This document shows positions 26,657 through 34,912 of a stretch of DNA of 64,000 nt, piece after piece (position 1 is the first letter of the stretch; each line of letters begins with the position of its first letter). The position numbers and the translations under genes are program-made. Below the pieces are notes generated by a model. It did not search any database. It was not told the DNA's origin and saw only the letters and a program-made list of their open reading frames with translations. Source of the stretch: Planctomycetaceae bacterium. GTDB taxonomy: Bacteria > Planctomycetota > Planctomycetia > Planctomycetales > Planctomycetaceae. The stretch spans positions 114,555 through 178,554 of the forward strand of contig JAHBXV010000007.1 in the NCBI GenBank assembly GCA_019636285.1, in the 5' to 3' direction.

Positions 26657-29218
26657 GTGCGCGCCGTGACTTTTGGTTTTCTCCGTCATTCCCTCGTTCT
26701 CACTTCACTGGTCGGCTGGCTACTCGTCGGCGCGATTCCAGGGAACGTGGCGGGGCAGACCGAGTCGGCCGCGAAATACGTCGATCACGTTTATCACGAT
26801 GACGACGGCGACCATCGTTATGTCGTCTACGTTCCCGCCGGTTACCGGGCCGATCGTCCGGTCCCGGGACTGATGTTTCTCCATGGGGCCGGCGAACGCG
26901 GCACCGACAATCGGCTGCAACTGGATGTCGGGCTTTCTCCGTATATTCAGGCGCGACGGGGCGATTTTCCGTTTCTAGCGATTTTCCCGCAGTGCGAAGA
27001 CCTCCATAGTCGCCTCCTGGGAGGTTGGTCGGCCGATTCGCCCGATGGCGCGCGGGCTCTGAAGATCCTCGATCAGGTGCTGGCCGATTATCGCGTGACG
27101 GGAGACAAAGTCGGGCTCGTTGGCTGGTCGATGGGGGGCTACGGGGCCTGGAACCTCGCGGCGGCGGCTCCCGAGAAATTCTCGGCCGTGCTCGCACTTT
27201 CAGGCGGCGGCAATCCGGAAAACGTCGAACCGCTCAAGTCGGTTCCGGTCTGGGCCGTGCACGGCGAACTCGATCGACTGATTCCCCCCGCCGAGTCGGC
27301 TCGCATGGTCGACGCGCTGAACCAGGCGGGCGGACAGGCCACGCTCACCACGCTGCCCGGTGCCGGACACGACCTGTTTTCGTCTGTTTTCGAGACGAAC
27401 GCGGCCTTCGACTGGTTGCGCGAGCCGACGAAGGAACCGTCGCTGAAGACGGCGGCGAACGCGCCACGGTATGTGCCGGCTCCTGTTCCATTTGTTCCAG
27501 CGGTGGAGATTCCCAACGCCATCGCCGTCCGCCTGGGGAACAAGTCGCTCAAGTCGCTGTCGTACGGCATGGTGGACATTGTCCCGGCGAACGCACTGGT
27601 CGGCCGGCTCAACGATATGTTCGACTCGACGACCGCGGCCGGGCGATCATTCAGCGTTCGCTTCGCGGGAATCAGCTATTCAGCGCGATTGGCACGGGTG
27701 GAGGTCCAGGCGTTCGCGCCCGATCGACTCAGCATTCAACTCGGCGTCGTGAACGCGAACCTGATGATCGCCGGAACCAGCATTTCCGGAGCCCGGCAAT
27801 CGGCCCAGACGGGCCCCATCAACATTTCGGTCGGCTACAATGGTCCGGTCTGGTTGTCGATGGACGTGACTCCATACATCGATACCCAGGAGCGGCGCGT
27901 CCGCCTGCGTCTCAATGGGGCCAGCTTCCCGATCCCGCCCAACAACTATGCCGTTTCGGCTCCGGCCGGAGTCTCCACGCAAGGGTTTGGCATGACGCAG
28001 GAACGCGTCGTCAGCGGGCTGATGGGCGGACTGTATGGTGCCCGGGGTCGGGTGGAAGGCCAGGTCATCTCGATCGCCCCGCAGATTCTGGCGCAACTCG
28101 AAGAACAGTTGCGCTTCCCCGATTCGAGCCCGTTCCTGGCGGGAGTCTGGCCGCTTCCGGTGTACGCGCCGCGTGCCCGCCTGTGGCCGCAGGAAATCCG
28201 CACCGATGCAAGCGGTATCAACCTCGTCATGGGGCTGACCGCCGCTGCTTACGATCACCGGAAGCCGAAGGAGCCGCGCGTCGCCCGGGTGGAGGGTGCC
28301 ACGCTGAACCGCCTGTCGGACAGCGGCGATCTCGAAGTGAGTCTCGCGCCCGGAATTCTTCAACCGTTGACCGAGCTCGTCGTCGATCGGGATCTGGCAC
28401 GGATCGACGTTCTGGATGCTCCCAACCAGTCGTTCGCGAAACTGGCGGATCGGACCTTCCTCGAAGAGGTCATTCCCGCCGTCAAGTCGCTCCCTGAATC
28501 CACGGAGCTCCGGGCCGAGTTCGCAATGCGGGAACCGATGGAAGCCGGCAGTTCGGCCGCGGGCGGCCCCTTCGCGTTTCGTCTGCCGCGATCCCAACTG
28601 ATGGTCAGCACCCGCGAGGCCGGCCAGAAGAAGTGGACACCGTTCGCCGAGTTCACGCTTTCGATCTCTCAGCCGGTCAGCCCCGAATTGCTCAAACCGG
28701 CCTTTGATCGTCGGCAGATCAAGCTCGCATGGGCCGAGAATCCCGAAGTGACGGTCTCGGGCAAGCTCTTTGGCGCGGCGGAAGGCTCCGATGCCTCGCT
28801 GAATACCGACCGGTTCAAAGAGGAATTCGTCTCGGCGTGGAAACAATGGACGAGCGCCGCGCCGGCTGCGGATTCCGAAGTTCCCGATATCGTTTTCGGT
28901 CCTACCCGCCTGCGATTGCAGGGCCTGGAATGGAATGCCCCCCTCGTCGCGGCCCGATTTGCCACGCCGGGCGTCCGTGTCACCAACCTGGCCGAAGTCC
29001 CGTTTACCTACGAAACCAAGGGCCCTTACAGCGGTTGGGGTGGTCCCTATACCCTGAAGACCGGCGAATCGCACCAGTTCGATATTGCGTACGACCTCAC
29101 CTACCGCCGCGTCACGGATGGTCAAGTCGTGTTGTTTACCCTCGCCAACGGTTCCCACTCCGAATTTCGCACGCCGAAGAAGGGGGGGCCGCCGCAACTC
29201 TTCCAGGCTAAGCCCTAA
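26657..29218 (+). CDS. Large secreted alpha/beta-hydrolase with beta-rich C-terminal half
   Basis: 853 residues. Start is GTG 26657, fixed by GGGAGG eight to fourteen bases upstream. A signal peptide lies within the first ~35 residues (LVLTSLVGWLLVGAIPGNVAG). Residues about 40-260 form an esterase/phospholipase-like hydrolase: oxyanion loop LMFLHGAGERG, nucleophile elbow GWSMGGYG, acid HGELDRLIPP, and histidine GAGHDLF. The remaining ~590 residues are beta-rich and carry no recognised enzyme motif. They include two similar-looking halves beginning KYVPAPVPFVPAVEIPNAIAV and LELVVDRDLARIDVLDA-type strands, and may bind polymer or surface. The combination suggests an exported esterase acting on polysaccharide-linked esters, but the substrate is unknown. 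A single gene, with an intergenic leader on each side. Confidence 0.8.
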   Translation: MRAVTFGFLRHSLVLTSLVGWLLVGAIPGNVAGQTESAAKYVDHVYHDDDGDHRYVVYVPAGYRADRPVPGLMFLHGAGERGTDNRLQLDVGLSPYIQARRGDFPFLAIFPQCEDLHSRLLGGWSADSPDGARALKILDQVLADYRVTGDKVGLVGWSMGGYGAWNLAAAAPEKFSAVLALSGGGNPENVEPLKSVPVWAVHGELDRLIPPAESARMVDALNQAGGQATLTTLPGAGHDLFSSVFETNAAFDWLREPTKEPSLKTAANAPRYVPAPVPFVPAVEIPNAIAVRLGNKSLKSLSYGMVDIVPANALVGRLNDMFDSTTAAGRSFSVRFAGISYSARLARVEVQAFAPDRLSIQLGVVNANLMIAGTSISGARQSAQTGPINISVGYNGPVWLSMDVTPYIDTQERRVRLRLNGASFPIPPNNYAVSAPAGVSTQGFGMTQERVVSGLMGGLYGARGRVEGQVISIAPQILAQLEEQLRFPDSSPFLAGVWPLPVYAPRARLWPQEIRTDASGINLVMGLTAAAYDHRKPKEPRVARVEGATLNRLSDSGDLEVSLAPGILQPLTELVVDRDLARIDVLDAPNQSFAKLADRTFLEEVIPAVKSLPESTELRAEFAMREPMEAGSSAAGGPFAFRLPRSQLMVSTREAGQKKWTPFAEFTLSISQPVSPELLKPAFDRRQIKLAWAENPEVTVSGKLFGAAEGSDASLNTDRFKEEFVSAWKQWTSAAPAADSEVPDIVFGPTRLRLQGLEWNAPLVAARFATPGVRVTNLAEVPFTYETKGPYSGWGGPYTLKTGESHQFDIAYDLTYRRVTDGQVVLFTLANGSHSEFRTPKKGGPPQLFQAKP

Positions 29219-29621
29219 GCCCCAGATCCGGCGGAGCTCGCCACGATTCTCAGTCTGTTTTCAGAAACGCACCCGATATCGATACGCGAGTTCAGTTATA
29301 ACTGACGCATGCAAAGGCAGTTATCGCCAGGTGAGACGGGCGCGATTGCCGGCAGGTCCAGGGGCCGATCGAGTTCCGGGCCTGACGGAATGCGAGGGTC
29401 GTCCGAAGGTGTTGAGAGTGCTCGTGCGATTGTGGGCAGGAAACCGAATCGACCGTCGCCGGGCGAATTTCACGAATCCTTTACGGTTGGCGACCCTTTC
29501 CATTCTTGATTCTCCCCCCCCAATCTCCGGAGAATCGGCACATCGTTCCAGCAATCGCATCGCCGCGCGCCCCGCGCGGGTAACCCGTTCAGCAGTCCTC
29601 GTAATCCGGTGTTGAGGCCCC
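29219..29621. other. 403-bp leader of the Hsp70-like gene
   Basis: Contains a perfect 14-bp palindrome TCAGTTATAACTGA (29292-29305), a possible operator. An imperfect hairpin GATTCTCC/GGAGAATC spans 29508-29536, and a GC-only hairpin CCGCGCG/CGCGCGG spans 29563-29579, about 40 bases before the start codon. No CIRCE element or gene is recognised. Confidence 0.55.
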
Positions 29622-31195
29622 ATGAAGTTTCTTGAAGGCAATACCGTTGGCATCGACCTGGGAACCACTTACTCGGCGATCGCTCGCGTCGATCCCGATG
29701 GCGAACCGGTCTCGCTCCTGAATTCCGATGGCCGCAACATCACCCCTCGACGGTCCTCCTGGGTCAGGACGGCGTCGTGGTCGGCCCGTCGTTCGAGCGG
29801 ACTCAGCAGGAGTCGCCGGACCGCATCATCGAGGCCGTGAAGCGGCAGATGGGCAACAAGAACTTCTTCGTGGTGTATCAGAACAAAAAGCTGACGGCCG
29901 AGTTCATCTCGGCCCTCATCATGAAGAAGATGAAGCAGGACGCCGAGAAGCAGATCGGCCCGATCAGCAACGCGGTGATCACGGTCCCTTATTACTTCAA
30001 CGACGTCCGCCGCAAAGCGACCCAGGACGCCGGGCGGATTGCCGGTCTGAATGTCGTCGACATCATCAACGAACCGACCGCCGCCACGCTTGCCTACGCC
30101 TGGCGACGCGGTGAACTCGGCCGGACCGACCTGATCCAGGATCCGCGGACGCTGCTGGTGTACGACCTGGGCGGTGGTACGTTCGACGTCACCGTCGTGA
30201 AATACACGCCCACCCAGTTCCGCGTCCTCGCGACCGACGGCGACGTCATGCTCGGGGGGATCGACTGGACGAAGCGCCTGGTCGACCACGTCTGCGAGCA
30301 GTTCAAGCGCAAGTTCGGCGAGGATCCGCGCGACGACGCCGAGTCACTGCGCAACATCACCGTCGAATGCGAAGACGCGAAGCGCGCTCTGAGCACCAAG
30401 ACGCAGGCGATGGTCAACATCTATCACCACGGCAAGACGCTCACGCTGGCGCTCAGCCGGTCCGACTTCGAACGGATGACGGCCGACCTGTTGCAACGGT
30501 CTTCCGATACGACCGACCTCGTTCTTCAGCAGGCAGGCATCGATCCCAAGACGCTCAGCGAGGTGGTGCTCGTCGGGGGTTCGACGTACATGCCGGCCGT
30601 GGAAAAGATGCTTGCCGACCTGTGGGGCAAGCACCCGCAGCGCGATATCCGTCCGGAAGAAGCGGTCGCCCAGGGAGCCGCCATCCACGCTTCGATTCTC
30701 GAAGCCCGGCAGAACCGCGGCGGCACGGGGGTCTCGGAAGCCGTCATCAAGCGGCTTCGTGCGGTCGACTCGCAGGACGTCAACTCCCATTCGCTGGGCG
30801 TGAAAGTCTCGAGCCCCGAAGATCGCAAGCGGAAGATCAACCACATCATGATCCCCCGCAACTCGGCGATTCCCACCAGTTGCAGCCAGCGATTCGTGAC
30901 GAACTCTGCCAATCAGAATTCGATCCACGTCTACATCCTGGAAGGAGAAGCGCAGGATCCGGATGCGTGCAGCCTGATCGGGGACTTCCGCATCATCGGG
31001 CTGCCGCCGGGCCTGCCGGCTGGCTCTCCCGTGGAAGTGACCTATCGCTACGACGCGAACGGACGCTTCAGCGCTGAAGCGAAAGAACTGACCAGCGGCC
31101 GCGTTGCCCAAACCGAAATCGTTCGTGATTCGGGACTTTCCGATCAGGGCGTCGACGCGTTCGAAGTTCTGGCCCACGAATACGATGTGCGCTAA
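29622..31195 (+). CDS. Hsp70-family (DnaK-like) ATPase, disrupted by a -1 frameshift
   Basis: As read, one gene of about 524 residues is split. The first 41 codons (VGIDLGTTYSAIARVDPDGE) are frame 1. From about 29747 the correct family sequence (STVLLGQDGVVVGPSFERTQQE) continues in the -1 frame to the stop at 31195. A base is missing within the CCCC run at 29743-29746; restoring one gives ITP-STVLLG. The nucleotide-binding domain is otherwise complete: phosphate-1 DLGTT, connect-1 VITVPYYF, NEPTAATLAYAW, phosphate-2 YDLGGGTFDVTVV, and adenosine site VVLVGGSTYMPAV. The C-terminal ~140 residues are a short beta-domain; the helical lid of DnaK (638 residues) is absent. A real inactivating mutation and a sequencing or assembly error in the C run cannot be told apart here. 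A restart at GTG 29777 would give a 472-residue product lacking the DLGTT loop. Confidence 0.85.
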
Positions 31196-31226
31196 ACGCA
31201 ACGCGCGGTCGTCGATCAAGAATCAG

Positions 31227-31262
31227 GCCCCCGCTCTTTTTTGAAGAGCGGGGGCTTTTTTT
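31227..31262 (+). terminator. Intrinsic terminator after Hsp70-like gene
   Basis: Perfect 12-bp arms GCCCCCGCTCTT (31227-31238) and AAGAGCGGGGGC (31244-31255) with a 5-base loop, followed by eight T's. Confidence 0.95.
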
Positions 31263-31682
31263 GTGAAGTGTCGGAATCGGCCGAGGAGTTCCTGGGGCTC
31301 TTGAGCCGCCACTCCAAACCTCTCGGCCGACCTTCAACAAAAAATAGATAAAACAGGTGGATTGCGAAGCCGGATTCCCCTTGCCCGGAGGGGTGCTGGT
31401 CGGCCTCGATCGGCTCCACGGAGCCTTTCCAGCGGCTATTCTTGCCGATCTTGAAAGTCCACCCTCTCGCGCGGACCCCAAAAGCGACGGTTTTCCGGGA
31501 TTTACGTCAAGTCGCCGACGTCGAACGTCTTGTCACGCCGCGCGGCCCCTCGCTAAGTTCCGTTCGCTACTCGCACTCTCTCTCCCGAAAATTTGAGTCT
31601 ATTGCCGGTTGCCCGGTATCCAGGTGCCAGAATTCACCTCTGGCGGCCCCGATACCGGTGCGCGCCAAGGAGCGGTCACGCC
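31263..31682. other. 420-bp intergenic region before the TPR lipoprotein gene
   Basis: No gene is supported. The segment 31330-31355 is AT-rich (CAACAAAAAATAGATAAAACAGG) and could contribute a promoter. The AAGGAG ribosome-binding site for the following gene is at 31667-31672. Confidence 0.5.
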
Positions 31683-32984
31683 ATGCGAAATCCCTTCGGG
31701 TTCGCCGTCACCACCAGGTTGAAGCCAGTCTTGCTCGTCGCGATTTGCCTCGTGGCTGGTTGCCGGACCCCCTACGGGGTCGTCATGAACAATTCCGGCA
31801 AGGGCTTTTTGGAGAAGCGGCACTTCACGAAAGCACGGCATGAGTTTTCGCAGGCCCTGGCCCGTGAACCGTGGAACCCCGACTACCGCCACAACCTGGC
31901 GGTGGCGATCATGGAACAGGGTGACGCGGAGGGAGCCGAAGCGGTTCTGCGCAACAACCTGACGCTCGACGCCACGCATCAGCCGACCTACCACACGCTG
32001 GCAGGACTCCTGATGAAGACCGGCCGCCAGGGCGAGGCGTTGTGCCTCTTGCAGGGCTGGGCCGAGACACAATGCTGGTCGGTCGAAGCGCAGCTCGAAC
32101 TGGCTTGGCTGTACCGTGAGATGGGGCAGCACCAGCAGGCCGAACGGGTTCTTTGCCGGGCTCTCGAAATCGATCCGCGCAACCCCTACGTCACGGCTCA
32201 CCTGGGCCAGATCTATCAGGACATGGGTCAGTACGACCGGGCCGCCTATTACTACCGCGGTTCGCTCCTTGAGAAGCGCCATCAGCCGGAAGTGAAGTCG
32301 CGGCTCGCGACCGTCACCAACCCCGTCTATCGGCAGCGTTATCATGGCAATGCCGGTCGCAACGGCGGCATGTCCGGCCCCGGATGCGCCGGGCCGATGC
32401 CATTCTGCGGTACATACAACCCCATGCTCGCCTGCCAGTTGGAGCATCCGTGCAACAATCCCAAGGGGTTTGTCCTGCGGGAAATTCGCCTGGCCCGTCG
32501 CGGTCGGCTGCCAGCCTACTATCCTCGTGGCAATAGTCTGTCGTGCTGTGCCAATCCATGCGTGCCGACCGCGGTCTGCGATCCCTGCGGCTCGTCGATG
32601 GCTCCGGTCCCCGGGCAGGTGGTTCCCATGTCGCCCTCCTACCCGATGTCGCCGTCTTACATGGCACCGCCAACCATGGAACCGACGCCGATCCAGTCCA
32701 TGCCCATGAACCCCTCGTCTCCCGAACAGCGGCTGATGGTTCCGTCGCCACACGAATTGCCTGCTTTGCCGGGGACGACGCCGACCCCGCTCAACCAGGA
32801 CTTCCAACCCCCGACGATCCGCAATGAATCGACGTCGTACCCCACGCCCGATCCGACCTCGCTGCCGGTGCTGCAAGCCCCGATCGAAAGCAGCCAGGTG
32901 ATGCCGGTGCCGGTCCCGATTCTCGGCTCCGGCGCCCAGACGGTCCCGCAGCAAGCAGCACTACCGGTGGTGGAACCGTACTAG
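31683..32984 (+). CDS. TPR-repeat lipoprotein with Pro/Met-rich tail
   Basis: 433 residues. The signal peptide ends in lipobox LVAGC (Cys about 22), so it is probably anchored to a membrane. About five tetratricopeptide repeats follow (residues about 30-200): FLEKRHFTKARHEFSQALAREP, RHNLAVAIMEQGDAEGAEAVL, LAGLLMKTGRQGEAL, LAWLYREMGQHQQAERVL and LGQIYQDMGQYDRAAYYY. The C-terminal half is low-complexity, rich in Pro, Met, Ser and Cys (MSPSYPMSPSYM; SCCANPCVPTAVCDPCGSS), and contains no domain I recognise. An in-frame start further upstream (31593) is disfavoured. A scaffold for an envelope complex is the likely role. Its stop lies immediately before a tandem repeat. Confidence 0.82.
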   Translation: MRNPFGFAVTTRLKPVLLVAICLVAGCRTPYGVVMNNSGKGFLEKRHFTKARHEFSQALAREPWNPDYRHNLAVAIMEQGDAEGAEAVLRNNLTLDATHQPTYHTLAGLLMKTGRQGEALCLLQGWAETQCWSVEAQLELAWLYREMGQHQQAERVLCRALEIDPRNPYVTAHLGQIYQDMGQYDRAAYYYRGSLLEKRHQPEVKSRLATVTNPVYRQRYHGNAGRNGGMSGPGCAGPMPFCGTYNPMLACQLEHPCNNPKGFVLREIRLARRGRLPAYYPRGNSLSCCANPCVPTAVCDPCGSSMAPVPGQVVPMSPSYPMSPSYMAPPTMEPTPIQSMPMNPSSPEQRLMVPSPHELPALPGTTPTPLNQDFQPPTIRNESTSYPTPDPTSLPVLQAPIESSQVMPVPVPILGSGAQTVPQQAALPVVEPY

Positions 32985-33173
32985 CGAGGGATCAGGCATC
33001 AGCCGTCAGGGGTCAGAAAGAAAATGCGAAACAAGTGTTCTTCCGCTGATTGCTGATTCCTGAAAGCTGATTCCTGGGCTGCTCGGATCTAGCGAGGGAT
33101 CAGGCATCAGCCGTCAGAAAATGCAGCAACTGGTGTTCTTCCACTGATTGCTGATTCCTGAAAGCTGATCCCT
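32981..33173. repeat. Two-copy direct repeat (about 85-95 bp each)
   Basis: Copy 1 (32981-33075) and copy 2 (33089-33173) share CTAGCGAGGGATCAGGCATC at the start and the TGATTGCTGATTCCTGAAAG block at the end, with a short insertion in copy 1. Each unit itself contains the short related words GATTCCTGA and GCTGATTCC. It lies between convergent genes (TPR lipoprotein and DUF1501). Confidence 0.85.
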
Positions 33174-33176
33174 CCC

Positions 33177-34658
33177 TCACCCCATCAACTCCGGAATGAC
33201 CCGGCAGGGCTCCACGCCCGTGAGACGCTGGTCGAGGCCCTGGAAGCGGAAGCTGAAGCGTTCGTGGTCGTAGCCCAGCAGACGCAGCACGGTGGCGTGG
33301 AAGTCGTGAATGTGGACCGGGTCTTTCACGATGTTGTACGAGAAGTCATCGGTCTGGCCATAGACCTGCCCCGGACGTGAACCGCCGCCGGCCATCCACA
33401 TGGTGAAGCAGCGGGGATGGTGATCGCGGCCGTAGTTGGTTCGCGAGAGCCCCCCCTGCGAGTAAATCGTTCGGCCGAATTCGCCCCCCCAGATAATCAG
33501 GGTGTCGTCGAAGAGGCCGCGCTGCTTGAGGTCCTGCACGAGAGCCCAGCAGGGTTGATCGACGTCGCGGCACTGGTCGGGCAAACGACCGGCGACGTTT
33601 CCGTGGGTGTCCCAGTTGTTGTGGTAGACCTGAACGAAGCGAACACCCCGTTCGATCATCCGGCGGGCCAAGAGCATGGTGTGCGCGAACGTCCCCGGCT
33701 TCTTGGCCTCTTCGCCGTACAGGGTGTAAGTCTGCTCGGTCTCGCCGGAGGTATCCGTCAGTTCGGGCACGCTCGACTGCATGCGGAACGCGAGTTCGTA
33801 CTGCTGGATGCGAGTCTGCGTTTCCGGATCGCCCGCTTCGAGGTACGTCTGCTCGTTGAGAGCCTTGAGGCCATCGAGCATCCGCCGTCGAACTTCGGAG
33901 GGGACTCCTGGCGGATTGTTGATGTAGAGAATCGGATCGCCGCCGCTGCGGAAAGACACTCCCGCGTGTTCGCCCGGCAGATAGCCCGAGGCCCACAGCC
34001 GGGCTGAAATAGCCTGTACCTGCTCGGTATTGGTGGGCTTGGCCACCAGCACCACGAACGCCGGCAGATTCTCATTCAGCTTGCCGAGGCCATACGATAC
34101 CCACGCCCCCATGCAAGGTCGCCCGGTCACCTGGTTGCCGGTTTGCATGTACGTGATCGCCGGTTCGTGGTTGATCGCCTCCGTGTGCATCGACCGGATG
34201 AAGCACATGTCGTCGACCATGCTGGCCGTCCGCGGCAGCAGTTCGCTCACCCACATGCCCGACTGACCATGCTGGGCGAACTTGAACATCGACGGCGCGA
34301 TGGGAAACCGGGCCTGACCGGACGTCATGGTCGTCAGCCGCTGTCCCTGACGGACGCTTTCGGGGAGATCCTTGTCGTAATACTCCTCCATCTTCGGCTT
34401 GTAGTCGTACAGATCCATCTGCGGCGGTCCCCCGACCATGTGCAGATAGATGACATGCTTCGCCTTGGGGGCGAAATCGAGCGGCACCGGGTTGACGGGC
34501 GCGTCACTCGCCCGCGCTACGTTCGGTCCCAGCCCCGGCGTCCCCATCAAGGAAGCCAGCGCCGCCCAGCCGACCGCATTGCCGGTCCGCCCGAAAAACT
34601 GCCGCCGCGTCTGAAGAGCGAGCCAATCCCGAAACAGGCTTTCGCGAGTCAAATCCAT
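33177..34658 (-). CDS. DUF1501 protein with Tat signal
   Basis: 493 residues. A twin-arginine signal ([25 protein letters not shown]) marks export in folded form. DUF1501 is a planctomycete-enriched family related to the alkaline phosphatase/sulfatase superfamily. Hallmarks here are [69 protein letters not shown] and [22 protein letters not shown] 34658 is supported by GGGAAG seven bases upstream. It faces away from the PSD1 cytochrome gene (34913). Families of the two types are habitually adjacent in planctomycetes, and joint extracellular function is likely. The substrate is unknown. Confidence 0.9.
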   Translation of the reverse strand: MDLTRESLFRDWLALQTRRQFFGRTGNAVGWAALASLMGTPGLGPNVARASDAPVNPVPLDFAPKAKHVIYLHMVGGPPQMDLYDYKPKMEEYYDKDLPESVRQGQRLTTMTSGQARFPIAPSMFKFAQHGQSGMWVSELLPRTASMVDDMCFIRSMHTEAINHEPAITYMQTGNQVTGRPCMGAWVSYGLGKLNENLPAFVVLVAKPTNTEQVQAISARLWASGYLPGEHAGVSFRSGGDPILYINNPPGVPSEVRRRMLDGLKALNEQTYLEAGDPETQTRIQQYELAFRMQSSVPELTDTSGETEQTYTLYGEEAKKPGTFAHTMLLARRMIERGVRFVQVYHNNWDTHGNVAGRLPDQCRDVDQPCWALVQDLKQRGLFDDTLIIWGGEFGRTIYSQGGLSRTNYGRDHHPRCFTMWMAGGGSRPGQVYGQTDDFSYNIVKDPVHIHDFHATVLRLLGYDHERFSFRFQGLDQRLTGVEPCRVIPELMG

Positions 34659-34741
34659 GGCGCATCTTCCCGGTTGCAATTGAATTCACCTCCCTAATCT
34701 TCCGGGAACAACCGCCCCCCCGCAACTGATGAATCGTTCCT

Positions 34742-34764
34742 TAGCCGCGACCCAACGGGGAGCG
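34742..34764. repeat. Dispersed 23-bp repeat, copy 1
   Basis: TAGCCGCGACCCAACGGGGA... The same wording occurs at 38045-38067 and (one mismatch) 49797-49819. It falls in the divergent gap between the DUF1501 and PSD1 genes. Confidence 0.8.
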
Positions 34765-34912
34765 CTTCCCGGATTCGGCCTCGACCGCGCGGGGAGCGCT
34801 CTGCTCGTCTTTTCTTGTTCCCACTCGCCAACCCTGTCACACTGAACGGGATACGACAACCGCCCGGTTGGTCGTCGAACGGCGCTCGTTTGGATCGTGG
34901 TTGGAAGTACAC

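Noticed and set aside
27680..29197. 505-codon frame antisense to the large hydrolase
   Set aside because: Same artefact; translation is low complexity Arg/Gly and overlaps a gene with signal peptide and catalytic triad.
29738..29780. Programmed -1 ribosomal frameshifting in the Hsp70-like gene
   Set aside because: No X-XXY-YYZ slippery heptamer and no clear downstream pseudoknot; a plain indel in the C run is simpler.
32981..33173. CRISPR array
   Set aside because: Only two units, each ~90 bp and longer than the gap between them, with no spacer pattern and no cas genes.
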